From positions 81,146-145,145 of the forward strand of contig NZ_FOKF01000009.1 in NCBI RefSeq assembly GCF_900111995.1: 64,000 bases of DNA. The letters run 5' to 3'. Both the position numbers and the translations under genes were made by a program. Below are positions 7,876-16,997 of this stretch, piece after piece. Below the pieces are notes generated by a model. That model was not told the DNA's origin. It was given only the letters and a program-made list of their open reading frames with translations, and made no database searches. Within the stretch, counting starts at the first letter, position 1. Every line of letters starts with the position of its first letter. This stretch comes from Collimonas sp. OK607. Its GTDB lineage: Bacteria > Pseudomonadota > Gammaproteobacteria > Burkholderiales > Burkholderiaceae_D.

Positions 7876-8604
7876 TTATACGACTTCCTGGAACAAACGG
7901 CCCCAGCCGGTCAGCTTGGTGGTGTCGTATCCAGCGATACGCAATGATTTCCAGACCACGGTGGAAATCGTGTCGTAGATCGGCACGCCGGTTTCCGCTT
8001 CCAGTTCCGGTACCAGGTGCGCTGCCTTCAAATTGGTGCAGAAGGTCGAAATCGCTTTCGGATCCTTTTTTGCAACCTCGCGCACCATGCTGCGGATCTG
8101 GTCTTCGGTGACTTCCGAGAAGGAAAAATTCACATGCAGGTTCAAGTGGCGTTCAGCGATGCAATTGAAACCCGAGCGGCCATAGTTTTCAATGATCTTT
8201 TCCATTACATTGTCGAGGTAGGGTGTCACCAGGCCGAAATCCTTGGCATTGGTTTTTTCCAGGATTTCATTTAACGCCAGCACCGAAGTAGTGGCAGGAA
8301 TGCCGGTTGCTTCAGTAATACGCCGGCATAACCGTTCATCGGCTTCGAAGCCGAGCCAGCCGGATGAGGTGCCGTTCCAGCCGATGACGTCGACCTTGGC
8401 GTCGGCCAGCAACATGGCGGCTTCGATGATTTTGCTGTCGTCGAATTGTCCCAGAGCCTGGTCACGCAGCGATATTTCAGTCACGGTGAAGCGCGAGAAA
8501 TGGGCGGAGACGCCAGGCAGGCCGCTGACCATGGCGCTGGTGATCGGCTCCAGAGAAGTGTTGGAAGATGGGGTCAGCATGCCCAGGAGAGTGCGCTTTG
8601 TCAT
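7876..8604 (-). CDS. Arylmalonate decarboxylase / maleate isomerase-like protein (Asp/Glu racemase superfamily)
   Basis: This 242-residue protein begins with the LLGMLTPSSNTSLEP loop of maleate isomerase and arylmalonate decarboxylase. The superfamily normally uses two Cys. Here the first position is occupied by the GTSSGW segment (about residues 78-83), like the GTS loop of arylmalonate decarboxylase, and only the second Cys is present (Cys189 in STFCTNLKA). That points to a one-Cys enzyme, decarboxylase-like rather than a two-Cys racemase, though maleate isomerase-like chemistry is not excluded. It lies 39 bp upstream of the hydantoinase gene in unit A. Confidence 0.8.
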   Translation of the reverse strand: MTKRTLLGMLTPSSNTSLEPITSAMVSGLPGVSAHFSRFTVTEISLRDQALGQFDDSKIIEAAMLLADAKVDVIGWNGTSSGWLGFEADERLCRRITEATGIPATTSVLALNEILEKTNAKDFGLVTPYLDNVMEKIIENYGRSGFNCIAERHLNLHVNFSFSEVTEDQIRSMVREVAKKDPKAISTFCTNLKAAHLVPELEAETGVPIYDTISTVVWKSLRIAGYDTTKLTGWGRLFQEVV

Positions 8605-8693
8605 TTGTATTGCTCCGTAAAAAATAAGGTAAAACTGAAACGTTGATTTAGTGTTCCGCGTCAGGCGGCATTTAGATCGAACCAGATCGAAAC

Positions 8694-9995
8694 TCAGATC
8701 GGGATTTTTTTCTCGTAATCGATACCGGTCGAGCAGATGAACAGCCCGACGCCAGCCGCTGCAAAGAACATCAGTGCCAGGAAGTAAGAGCCGGTTACTT
8801 GAACGATGGTGCCGACGATAATCGGCACGCAGATGCCGCCGATGTTACCGCCCAGGTTCATCAGGCCGCCCAGGAAACCCACCTTGTCGCGAGTGCCAAG
8901 AATGGACGGGATGCACCAGTACAAGCCGCACCAGCGAATGAAGAACAAGGTAACGGATAACATCACCACGACTGTTGTCGCGTCTTTGATGTAAGCCACA
9001 GAGAAGATTGAAACCGTGGCAATCACGGCGGCAATGCCAAACAGTGTGCGCATCACTTTGTTAGGTGAACCGCCGGCTGCTTTCCATTTGTCGGCAATGT
9101 AGCCGCCAACCAGTTCGCCGACAAAGCCGGAGAAGAAAATGATGAAGCTGGCGCCGCCCATTTGCTTGATATCGAAGCCATGCACTTTGTTCAGGTAGTT
9201 CGGCATCCAGGTCAGCAAACCGTAGAACACGGAGTTGAAGCACATCCAGCCGAAGAACATGAACAGCACTGATTTGTGCTTGAAGAAATCAAGGGAGCGC
9301 CCGCTCAGGTTTGCCGGTTCTTTCTTGAACTCGCTGGCTTGCGCTGCTTCGATGTAGCTGGCTTCGGCGTCATTGACGCCATTGTGGTCGCGTGGATTGT
9401 TGCGGATGTAATACCAGGCCCATATACCGGCCAGTACGGTGCCGACACCGGCCACCACGAACGCCAGGCGCCATGAACCGAGCGTTGTGATCAGCGCGGT
9501 GATGATGATCGCGCCCAGCGCAGCGCCGAGCGGTGCGCCGCCATCGAGCAATGTGGCGCCGCGGCCGCGTTCGTTTTGCGTCATCCAGATCGCATTCAGC
9601 TTGCCGCCGGCCGGGTAGATCGGCGCTTCTGCCGCGCCCAGGCCGAGGCGGGTCAACAGCAATGCGGTGGAACTGGTGCAAACCGCGGCAAGTGCCTGGA
9701 ATGCGCCCCAGAAGACTGTCGCGATGGCGATCACGATACGCGGTTTGAAACGATCGGCCAACATGCCGCCGGGGATTTGCATGAACGCATAAGTCCAGAA
9801 GAAGGAACTCAGGATCAAGCCTTGCATGGCCGGACCGAGATCGAACTCTTTTGCGATCAGCGGCATGGCGACTGATAGCGATGCGCGGTCTATATAGTTA
9901 ATCGAAATTAGTAGCAACATGGTGAAGAAAATCTTCCATCGGACGGAAGATTTTCCTGCTGTTGTTACCGATGCTGCATTGGTTGTGGCGTCCAT
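8694..9995 (-). CDS. MFS transporter, anion:cation symporter (ACS) type
   Basis: A 433-residue, 12-helix major facilitator protein. It opens with a cytoplasmic tail and WKIFFTMLLLISINYIDRASLSVA, then has the loop 2-3 motif GGMLADRFKPR. The NYIDR start and length match the ACS group, which imports organic anions (hexuronates, tartrate, phthalate and similar) with protons. It is the first gene of unit A, with a GGAG site before the ATG, and faces away from the GntR gene, so it probably imports the cluster's substrate. The substrate is not known. Confidence 0.88.
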   Translation of the reverse strand: MDATTNAASVTTAGKSSVRWKIFFTMLLLISINYIDRASLSVAMPLIAKEFDLGPAMQGLILSSFFWTYAFMQIPGGMLADRFKPRIVIAIATVFWGAFQALAAVCTSSTALLLTRLGLGAAEAPIYPAGGKLNAIWMTQNERGRGATLLDGGAPLGAALGAIIITALITTLGSWRLAFVVAGVGTVLAGIWAWYYIRNNPRDHNGVNDAEASYIEAAQASEFKKEPANLSGRSLDFFKHKSVLFMFFGWMCFNSVFYGLLTWMPNYLNKVHGFDIKQMGGASFIIFFSGFVGELVGGYIADKWKAAGGSPNKVMRTLFGIAAVIATVSIFSVAYIKDATTVVVMLSVTLFFIRWCGLYWCIPSILGTRDKVGFLGGLMNLGGNIGGICVPIIVGTIVQVTGSYFLALMFFAAAGVGLFICSTGIDYEKKIPI

Positions 9996-10084
9996 TTTGT
10001 CTCCATTTAGGGTGAACAGTTCGTTTCAGCTCTTTTATCGGGCGAGGTATTTTCCTTGCTGATGTAAGCATATAATACTTAATC

Positions 10085-10094
10085 TGTAATTACA
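10085..10094. promoter_or_regulatory. Palindrome TGTAATTACA in the divergent MFS-GntR promoter region
   Basis: The AT-rich 196-bp gap between the divergent transporter and regulator genes contains this perfect 10-bp palindrome 90 bp from the transporter ATG. GntR-family operators commonly have a GT(N)AC core. It is a candidate autoregulatory site; seen as a palindrome, function inferred. Confidence 0.35.
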
Positions 10095-10191
10095 AGTAGT
10101 GTAAGTTATTGATTTATAGCGTTATTTAAAACTTTAATTGATGTGTGTTAAGATTTTTTATCAAAATCAGCCAAGATGTGATGTAAACGCC

Positions 10192-10899
10192 ATGTTGATC
10201 GCGCCCGAAACAAGCACCAAAGTGAAGACCAGTCCCGTCAATGGCCGGGGCTTGCGTCGTAGCGGGCTTTCGAGCGAGATTGCCGACCGGCTGCGCGAAA
10301 TGATCCAGGAGGGTGAGCTCGCGCCCGCCAGCCGCATCATGGAAAAAGAGTTGTGCGAATATTTCGAGATTTCGAAAACACCGCTGCGCGAGGCGCTGAA
10401 AGTGCTGGTGGCGGAAGGCTTGATCAAGCATCGCCAGCATCTCGGTTACCACATCTCAGAAATAGACATCGATGAAATCGGATCGATTTTTGACGTGCTG
10501 CACGGATTGGAAGAATTGGCCGGCCGACAGTTATGTGTACGTATTGATGAAGAAGCGCTGAGCGCCATCGAACGCAAGCATCAGGCCATGGTCGTGCATC
10601 ACGTTAACGGTAAGCGCATCGCCTATTTCCGGCTGAACCAGGAAATCCATCAAATGATCGTGGACGCCGCCCGCAATCCGGTGCTGTCGTCGATTTATGC
10701 AAACCTGATGGCAAAAATCCACCGTGCACGCGGCGTCGCCAATGCAGAATCCCTGCGCTGGCAGGAATCGCTGTTTGAACATGAACAAATCATGCAAGCG
10801 CTAAGCGCCAGTTCGGCAAGCTTACCGCAGGTATTGCGCGAACATTCCGAGCATACTGCTGCTGAAGTAATGAAAGCACTACACCAGCTGGCTTCCTAG
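10192..10899 (+). CDS. GntR family transcriptional regulator, FCD (FadR/VanR) subfamily
   Basis: A 235-residue regulator. The N-terminal winged helix spans about residues 18-85 (LSSEIADRLREMIQEGELAP ... EYFEISKTPLREALKVLVAEGLI), and an all-helical FCD ligand domain follows, with HQ(M)IVDAARNPVL typical of its metal/acid-binding pocket. I chose the ATG at 10192 over one 18 codons upstream because the intervening bases are AT-rich and promoter-like. It is divergent from unit A and most likely represses or activates it in response to an organic acid of the pathway. The GGTATA and TGTAATTACA sites nearby are candidate operators. Confidence 0.88.
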   Translation: MLIAPETSTKVKTSPVNGRGLRRSGLSSEIADRLREMIQEGELAPASRIMEKELCEYFEISKTPLREALKVLVAEGLIKHRQHLGYHISEIDIDEIGSIFDVLHGLEELAGRQLCVRIDEEALSAIERKHQAMVVHHVNGKRIAYFRLNQEIHQMIVDAARNPVLSSIYANLMAKIHRARGVANAESLRWQESLFEHEQIMQALSASSASLPQVLREHSEHTAAEVMKALHQLAS

Positions 10900-10957
10900 A
10901 CGGCGGCAAGCCAGCATGTGACCACACCGTCAAATCCATATCAACGAGGAGATAAGC

Positions 10958-12148
10958 ATGGCAAACACAAGAGAAGTAGTAATCGTCGGCGCTGCACGTA
11001 CAGCGATTGGGACATATGGCGGCGCGTTGAAGGATTTCGCACCGGGCGAGCTGGGCGCGATTGCGGTCAAGGAAGCATTTGCACGGGCCGGGGTTGATCC
11101 GCTCCAGGCTGGCCAGATCATATTCGGCAACGTCATCCACACCGAGGCGCGCGACATGTACGTGTCACGCGTGGTGGGTATCAATGCCGGCATGGGTAAA
11201 GAGTCCACGGCGCTGACGCTTAACCGCCTGTGCGGCTCGGGCCTGCAAGCCATCATCACCGCCGCAAACGCCATCCAGCTGGGCGAGACGGATGTCGCGG
11301 TCGGCGGCGGCGTCGAAAGCATGAGCCGCTCGATGTATGGCTCCCAGGCTGCACGCTGGGGCGCGCGCATGGGCGACGTCAAGATGGTCGACATGATGGT
11401 GGGCGCTCTGTCGGATCCTTTCGGCGGCGGTCATATGGGTATCACTGCTGAAAACGTGGCAGAGAAATACAGCATCTCGCGTGAAGAACAAGACGCTTTC
11501 GCCCTGGAAAGCCAGCGACGTGCGAATGCAGCCATCGCTGCCGGGCACTTCAAGTCGCAGATCGTGCCGGTCGAAATCAAGACGCGTAAAGGCGTAACGC
11601 TATTCGACACCGACGAATATCCAAAGGCCGACGCCACCATGGAATCGCTGGCGAAGCTCAAGCCGGCATTCAAAAAAGAAGGCGGCACAGTCACCGCCGG
11701 CAACGCGTCTGGCATCAACGACGGTGCGGCTGCCTGTGTCCTGATGGCAGCTGATGCTGCAGCTCAGGCCGGCTTGAAGCCACTGGCGCGTGTGGTGTCC
11801 TACGGGGTGGCCGGGGTTGATCCATCGATCATGGGAACCGGTCCGATTCCTGCGGTCCAACTGGCGTTGAAGCGCGCCGGCCTTAGCCTCAGCGACATGG
11901 CGGTGATCGAGTCGAATGAAGCGTTTGCCGCGCAGTCGCTGGGCGTTTGCAAGGGATTGGGTCTTGATCCTGCGCTGACCAATGTCAACGGCGGCGCCAT
12001 CGCGCTTGGTCATCCGCTGGGCGCGAGCGGCACGATTATTGCGGTGAAATGTCTGTATGAGTTGATCCGCACTAACAAGCGCTACGGCCTGATCACCATG
12101 TGCATTGGCGGTGGCCAAGGCATTGCGCTGATCATCGAGCGTCTTTAA
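10958..12148 (+). CDS. Acetyl-CoA C-acetyltransferase (thiolase)
   Basis: A 396-residue thiolase with the three hallmark sites: acyl-accepting Cys92 ([10 protein letters not shown]), His352 ([10 protein letters not shown]) and proton-shuttling Cys382 (MCIGGGQG). It condenses two acetyl-CoA or cleaves a 3-ketoacyl-CoA. It follows the GntR gene by 58 bp on the same strand, with a GAGGAG ribosome site. It may belong to the catabolic cluster (last step to acetyl-CoA) or to general carbon storage; no PHB reductase or synthase gene is adjacent. Confidence 0.9.
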   Translation: MANTREVVIVGAARTAIGTYGGALKDFAPGELGAIAVKEAFARAGVDPLQAGQIIFGNVIHTEARDMYVSRVVGINAGMGKESTALTLNRLCGSGLQAIITAANAIQLGETDVAVGGGVESMSRSMYGSQAARWGARMGDVKMVDMMVGALSDPFGGGHMGITAENVAEKYSISREEQDAFALESQRRANAAIAAGHFKSQIVPVEIKTRKGVTLFDTDEYPKADATMESLAKLKPAFKKEGGTVTAGNASGINDGAAACVLMAADAAAQAGLKPLARVVSYGVAGVDPSIMGTGPIPAVQLALKRAGLSLSDMAVIESNEAFAAQSLGVCKGLGLDPALTNVNGGAIALGHPLGASGTIIAVKCLYELIRTNKRYGLITMCIGGGQGIALIIERL

Positions 12149-12181
12149 CGTGACTTGACGCGATTTTTTTCAACGAGAGAA

Positions 12182-12214
12182 TAATCGCTACGTAATCGCT
12201 ACGTAATCGCTACG
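12182..12214. repeat. Three perfect tandem copies of TAATCGCTACG
   Basis: The 11-bp unit is repeated exactly three times in the 78-bp gap between the convergent ends of the thiolase and DUF882 genes. No gene product is implied. Eleven bp is close to one helical turn and the tract is a likely slippage site. Confidence 0.9.
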
Positions 12215-12226
12215 GGCTGCAGGCAA

Positions 12227-12892
12227 TCAACCTTTCCAGGTGCGCTGCAGTCCCGTGTCGGCATGAATCCAGCCACCGTTTTTCCCCGGCCGATAATAGA
12301 AACCGACCCCACCTTGGCGGAAGCTGCGTATCAAGCCGCCCAGCACGTCTGCATCCAGTTGGGTGAGGCGGATATCAGCCGCACGACCTTCCAAATGCAA
12401 TGATTTACGCGCCGCCGGAACGCCGGTTTCGATCAGGTGCTGATTGGTGCTTGCGGTCCGGAATCCCGACAGGATTTCCAGAGGCTGGCTAATGCCATAG
12501 CGCGCGATAAAAGCCTGGGTGCCCCACAGGGTCTCAAGCAGTTTGGGATCTATCGGCGCCGTTTGCTTGCCTTGGACGTCCCGCAGCAGGTGGCATAACT
12601 GCTGATAAGCGGATTCCTGGATTTCCCCGTCTTTCCAATACAGCAGCTTGGCGCGTTCGCCGCTGGCCGGACGCGTCACTTCCAGCACCCGAGGCTTGAG
12701 CCAGAACTCCATGTCTACCAGTTGCGCGTCAAAGATGTCTGGCGGCGGATCCATCGGCGCCGGCGCGCCGGAGGGGGTGGCGGCAGTCTCTTTCGCGAAA
12801 GCCGTGGAAGCCGTAAATGGCAACTGGCTGGAAAAGAGCCCGGAGGCGGTCAGGAACAAGCTCTTCTGCAGGAAGTTTCGGCGCGATGACAT
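12227..12892 (-). CDS. Exported DUF882 (YcbK-type) murein peptidase-like protein with Tat signal
   Basis: This 221-residue protein begins MSSRRNFLQKSLFLTASGLF, a twin-arginine signal (S-R-R-N-F-L-Q-K), with cleavage probable after STAFA. The mature part is a DUF882/peptidase M15-like zinc domain: GFRT..TN, HLEGRAADIRL (His and Asp ligands) and the C-terminal GWIHAD (His). Relatives such as E. coli MepK cut peptidoglycan cross-links, so it probably acts on murein in the periplasm. The Tat genes it would need are at 51039-52916. Confidence 0.88.
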   Translation of the reverse strand: MSSRRNFLQKSLFLTASGLFSSQLPFTASTAFAKETAATPSGAPAPMDPPPDIFDAQLVDMEFWLKPRVLEVTRPASGERAKLLYWKDGEIQESAYQQLCHLLRDVQGKQTAPIDPKLLETLWGTQAFIARYGISQPLEILSGFRTASTNQHLIETGVPAARKSLHLEGRAADIRLTQLDADVLGGLIRSFRQGGVGFYYRPGKNGGWIHADTGLQRTWKG

Positions 12893-13015
12893 GGCGGTCC
12901 AAATGTGATGGGATGGCCGATTTTATCGCACCATCCCTGATTTGAGTAGCCGCAGCTTATTAACGTGCTTACTTAGGCGCTGATTTGCGTTACCTGAAAG
13001 TCAGTCGTGCTGCGC

Positions 13016-13720
13016 TTAGTCGCGCTTCGGAATCGTAAGACCTTTAGCGACAGCCGGACGCGCGACAAACGCCGCAAGCGCTCGCGTGACATGGGGGAAG
13101 TCCGCAATGCCCACCAGATCGCCCGCTTCGTAGAAGCCGATCAGGTTGCGTACCCACGGGAAGGTGGCGATGTCAGCGATCGTATAGGTATCTCCCATGA
13201 TCCAGCCGCGCTCGGCAAGCCGTTGGTTGAGTACCGCCAGCAGGCGCCTCGATTCATCAACGTAGCGGTCGCGCGGGCGTTTATCCTCATAATCCTTGCC
13301 GGCGAATTTATTGAAGAAACCAAGCTGGCCGAACATCGGTCCGATGCCGCCCATCTGGAACATCAGCCACTGGATGGTCTCGTAGCGCCCGGCAAGGTCC
13401 TTCGGCATGAACTGGCCGCTCTTGTCCGCCAGGTAAATCAGGATTGCACCGGACTCAAACAGCGGCAGCGGCTTACCGTCGGGGCCATTGGGGTCGAGAA
13501 TCGCCGGAATCTTGTTATTGGGATTCAGCGACAGGAACTCAGGCGAGGTCTGGTCGTTGGTGCCGAAGTTGACCAGATGCGGCTCGTAAGGCAGGCCGGT
13601 TTCCTCCAGCATGATCGAAATCTTGACGCCATTGGGCGTTGGCAGGGAATACAGCTGGATCCGGTCGGGATGCTGGGCCGGCCATTTTTTTGTGATGCGG
13701 AAGGTGGAAAGATCGGTCAT
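13016..13720 (-). CDS. Glutathione S-transferase (YfcG/YghU-like disulfide-bond oxidoreductase)
   Basis: A 234-residue GST. The N-terminal thioredoxin-like domain carries the LPTPNGVKISIMLEE start and NPNNKIPAILDPNGPDGKPLPLFESGAIL (cis-Pro and glutathione-gamma-glutamyl site). The TPNG loop is characteristic of the YfcG/YghU group, which reduces disulfides with glutathione. The helical C-terminal domain ends in IADIATFPWV. I chose the ATG at 13720 because an AGAGGAA site precedes it; a longer frame from 13771 lacks one. It stands alone between convergent and co-directional neighbours. Confidence 0.9.
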   Translation of the reverse strand: MTDLSTFRITKKWPAQHPDRIQLYSLPTPNGVKISIMLEETGLPYEPHLVNFGTNDQTSPEFLSLNPNNKIPAILDPNGPDGKPLPLFESGAILIYLADKSGQFMPKDLAGRYETIQWLMFQMGGIGPMFGQLGFFNKFAGKDYEDKRPRDRYVDESRRLLAVLNQRLAERGWIMGDTYTIADIATFPWVRNLIGFYEAGDLVGIADFPHVTRALAAFVARPAVAKGLTIPKRD

Positions 13721-13826
13721 CAATATTCCTCTTTGCTGGGATTGATCTACTTGAAAATTTATCGGCGCCAAGCGCCGAAAGTAGCCAGTCTAAAGCAAGC
13801 CGGACAAAGATGCTTTGAGACACACT

Positions 13827-14450
13827 TTATTCAAATCCACGGATGCCGCTGCCATTGAAACTCGGTAATTTCCAATGAAAGCGCATGGCCAGCATGCGCA
13901 GCAGGAAGCCCGCGCCGATCGCTATCAGGGGCGCCAACGCCGGATCGACTTCGTACCACAGCAAGCCGACATACAAACCGCCAGTGAACAATGCAACGGT
14001 AGCGTAAAACTCGCGTTGCAGCACCAACGGAATCTGATTGCACAACACATCGCGCAACAAGCCGCCGAAGACGCCGGTAATCATGCCGGCCAAAATCACT
14101 ATGCCGGGCGACATGCCGGTGGCGCGGGCGATATCGCACCCAATCACGCTGAAAGCCACCAGGCCCAGGCCATCGACTACCAGGAACACGTTGCGCAAAT
14201 GATGGAGGAAACGCGCCACCAGGGCGGTGACGATGGCGGCGCCGACGGTAAACAACAGATATTCAGGATGCGCGATCCAGCCCAGCGGATAATTCCCCAG
14301 CAATATATCGCGCATGGTGCCGCCGCCCAATGCAGTGATCGTGCCGATGACACAGATGCCGAACAGATCCATGTCGCGTCGCATGCCCATGATGGCGCCG
14401 GACATGGCTTCCGCCACGATCGCAATCAGGTAGATGGTGTGTAGAAGCAT
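13827..14450 (-). CDS. Trimeric intracellular cation (TRIC) channel family protein
   Basis: A 207-residue inner-membrane protein with about seven hydrophobic segments and the internal duplication of the UPF0126/TRIC family: GTITALGGGTMRDILLG near residue 35 and GMITGVFGGLLRDVLCNQIP near residue 121. Each glycine-rich GG-x-x-RD motif marks one repeat. Bacterial TRIC homologues form trimeric, monovalent-cation-permeable pores. It ends 107 bp before the GST start and begins 4 bp after the PBP stop, so it is probably co-transcribed with the PBP gene. Confidence 0.88.
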   Translation of the reverse strand: MLLHTIYLIAIVAEAMSGAIMGMRRDMDLFGICVIGTITALGGGTMRDILLGNYPLGWIAHPEYLLFTVGAAIVTALVARFLHHLRNVFLVVDGLGLVAFSVIGCDIARATGMSPGIVILAGMITGVFGGLLRDVLCNQIPLVLQREFYATVALFTGGLYVGLLWYEVDPALAPLIAIGAGFLLRMLAMRFHWKLPSFNGSGIRGFE

Positions 14451-14454
14451 GGCA

Positions 14455-16845
14455 TTAATCTCCGGAAGAAAACAGTTTCATAATTTCCTCGCGCTCTTGT
14501 GCCGCGTCTGACGCTTCCTGTTGAAGCGACGGATTTACGGCGCCGCCGGATCTGCATTTCAGCCTGCTGTAAATGAACTGGTTGTCGTCCGCCAGGCAGC
14601 TGTTCTTCAGGTATTCAGCATAGATATAGTCGCCGTCGGATAACGCTAGTCCCGCAGGTTCTGCGGATATCCGTTCGTCCCGGTCCGTCACTGCCACCTG
14701 CATATAGCGATTCCAGATTGGTAACGCCAATACGCCGCCGGTGGCATTGCCCAGCGATTTCGGTTGATCATAGCCTAACCACACTACTGACACCACACCG
14801 GAAGAATAACCGGCAAACCAGGCGTCATAGGCATTGTTCGATGTTCCGGTTTTACCCGCGGTATCGCTGCGCGCCAATACTTTGGCGCTTTGTCCGGTGC
14901 CGGACTTGACCACGTCCTGCAACATGCTGTCCATCAGATAGGCATTGCGCGCAGAAATGATTCTTTTACCAGATTGCTGGCTGGAGTTGGGATTGTTACG
15001 CACGGTGTCGTGATAGAGCACCTGGCCGGAGCGGTCGCGGATTTCCTTGATCAGCCTTGGCGCCAGATGATAGCCGCCGTTGGCGAACACCGCGTAAGAC
15101 TGCGCAAGCTGCAAAGGCGTCACAGCGCCGGCGCCAAGCGCTAGCGGCAAGGAAGCTGGATTGCGCTCAGGAGAAAAGCCGAATTGGGTTGTAAATTCCT
15201 GCACATAATTGGCGCCTGCTGCTTGCATCAAACTGACCGCGACTAGATTTTTGGAGCGCATCAAGCCGCGGCGTACGGTAATGAAACCTTCATAGTTGTT
15301 GTTGTAGTTGCGTGGACGCCAGGCACGGGCACCGGTTTCCTGTGGTAGCAAGAGACGTTGTGTGTCATCCACCATGGTGCCGGGGAAGTAACCTTTTTCC
15401 AGCGCCGCCGAATAAACAAAGGGCTTGAAACTTGATCCGGGCTGGCGGAAGGCTTGCATTGCATGATCGAAAGGATTGCGGAAAAAATCAAAGCCGCCGG
15501 CGAGTGCCAGGATATCTCCGGTGCGCGCATCAAGAGAGATCAGCGCACCTTCCATTTCCGGCATCTGACTGAGTAGCCAATGTTGAGGTTTGTCTTCATA
15601 AACCCTGATGATCGACCCCGGGGCAATGCCGCGTTTGCCGGTCGTCGGCAACCTGCCCCAACCGCCAGCGATGCGCGGATCGATATGGCTTATCTGTAGG
15701 CTGCTGCCATCACGCAACATGACCGTAATTTGTTTAGGTGCCATGGCGGTAACGATTGCTGCACGCAGTTCGATGCTGTCCGGATATGGCGCCAGCAACT
15801 TGAATACGTTCTCTTGCAAGTCATCGTTCGCGGCAGCGGCCAGTTGCGCCTCCGGGCCGCGATATCCTCTGCGCCCCTGTGCATCAAGCAAGCCCGAGCG
15901 CAGATGCTTATCGGCCGCCAGCTGCGGCGCCATCTGGATTGTGGTGACGACGTCCAGGCCCATGGTGTAAGCGCGTTCCTGATAAGTATTCACTACCATC
16001 TGTCGTGCTTCTTCCACCACATAAGCAGCTCCCCTGACGGATGGATTACGCCTGGCGTTGAGCACCAGCTTTTCTGCCGAGGCCTGCTCGAAATCGTCTG
16101 GCGTAATATGGCCAAGTGCTAGCATGCGTTGCAAAATATAGTGTTGGCGGATTTGTGCGCGTTGCGGATTGGCTACCGGATTATAGGCAGAGGGTGCTTT
16201 GGGTAAACCGGCCAGCATCGCAGCTTCAGCCACACTCAGTTGCGCCAGCGGTTTGTCGAAATAGATGCTGGAAGCCGCGGCAAAACCGTATGACCGTTCC
16301 CCGAGATAAATCTGGTTCATGTATAGCTCCAGCAATTTGTCCTTGCCGTATTGCTGTTCCAGTTTGTAGGCCAGCAATATTTCCTTCAACTTGCGTTGCA
16401 CGGTTTTTTCGCGCGTCAAAAAGAAACCGCGCGCTACCTGCATCGTGATGGTGCTGGCGCCTTGCCCGTGTTGACCGCTGACAACGTTGGCTAAGGTTGC
16501 GCGCAGCAAGCCGAAGAAATCGACTGCGCCATGTTCATAAAAACGCGCATCTTCGATCGCCAGCAATGCCTGGCGCATACGCAAAGGAATCTGGGCAATC
16601 GGCAGGAATTCGCGGCGCTCTTCGCCGTATTCAGCCAATAGCACACCTTCGCTGGAATAGATTCGCAACGGCAATGCCGGACTATATTGCGCCAGATGGT
16701 CAACCGCCGGCAGTTGCTGCCATGCCTGATGCAGCCAATACCCTATGGCAAGGCTGGCGACCAGCACCAGCCCGAGACCAAATCCCAGTATGAATTTGAG
16801 AAGGCGGATTATCCTGGATTTTGGTGGCTTGGCCAGCTGGCTCAT
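14455..16845 (-). CDS. Bifunctional penicillin-binding protein 1A-type (transglycosylase/transpeptidase)
   Basis: A 796-residue class A PBP. A short cytoplasmic tail and one membrane anchor (about residues 15-38) are followed by a GT51 domain with IEDARFYEHGAVD (catalytic Glu98) and QGASTITMQVAR. The transpeptidase domain has the SSFK active-site serine, the RSKNLV triad and KTGT. I chose the ATG at 16845 (AGGAG upstream) over a frame starting 27 codons earlier. It polymerises and cross-links peptidoglycan at the inner membrane. It lies outside the usual ponA-pil locus, so it may be a second class A enzyme. Confidence 0.92.
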   Translation of the reverse strand: MSQLAKPPKSRIIRLLKFILGFGLGLVLVASLAIGYWLHQAWQQLPAVDHLAQYSPALPLRIYSSEGVLLAEYGEERREFLPIAQIPLRMRQALLAIEDARFYEHGAVDFFGLLRATLANVVSGQHGQGASTITMQVARGFFLTREKTVQRKLKEILLAYKLEQQYGKDKLLELYMNQIYLGERSYGFAAASSIYFDKPLAQLSVAEAAMLAGLPKAPSAYNPVANPQRAQIRQHYILQRMLALGHITPDDFEQASAEKLVLNARRNPSVRGAAYVVEEARQMVVNTYQERAYTMGLDVVTTIQMAPQLAADKHLRSGLLDAQGRRGYRGPEAQLAAAANDDLQENVFKLLAPYPDSIELRAAIVTAMAPKQITVMLRDGSSLQISHIDPRIAGGWGRLPTTGKRGIAPGSIIRVYEDKPQHWLLSQMPEMEGALISLDARTGDILALAGGFDFFRNPFDHAMQAFRQPGSSFKPFVYSAALEKGYFPGTMVDDTQRLLLPQETGARAWRPRNYNNNYEGFITVRRGLMRSKNLVAVSLMQAAGANYVQEFTTQFGFSPERNPASLPLALGAGAVTPLQLAQSYAVFANGGYHLAPRLIKEIRDRSGQVLYHDTVRNNPNSSQQSGKRIISARNAYLMDSMLQDVVKSGTGQSAKVLARSDTAGKTGTSNNAYDAWFAGYSSGVVSVVWLGYDQPKSLGNATGGVLALPIWNRYMQVAVTDRDERISAEPAGLALSDGDYIYAEYLKNSCLADDNQFIYSRLKCRSGGAVNPSLQQEASDAAQEREEIMKLFSSGD

Positions 16846-16997
16846 TGTCGCTCCTGTTGAGTTGGGCGCCCGAATCTTTGATGGATGCGGGCTGGATGGC
16901 CTGAAGAGCGTGCATTGTGGTTGCAATAAAACAGTTGTTAAATAAAATTAAGTATTATTAATGATTCATAAATTTTTCTTATCTTAGGAAATTCAGC

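Noticed and set aside
7876..8604. Call of hydantoin racemase because it neighbours hydantoinase
   Set aside because: Hydantoin and aspartate racemases need two Cys; only one is present and the N-terminal loop is of the maleate isomerase/arylmalonate decarboxylase type.
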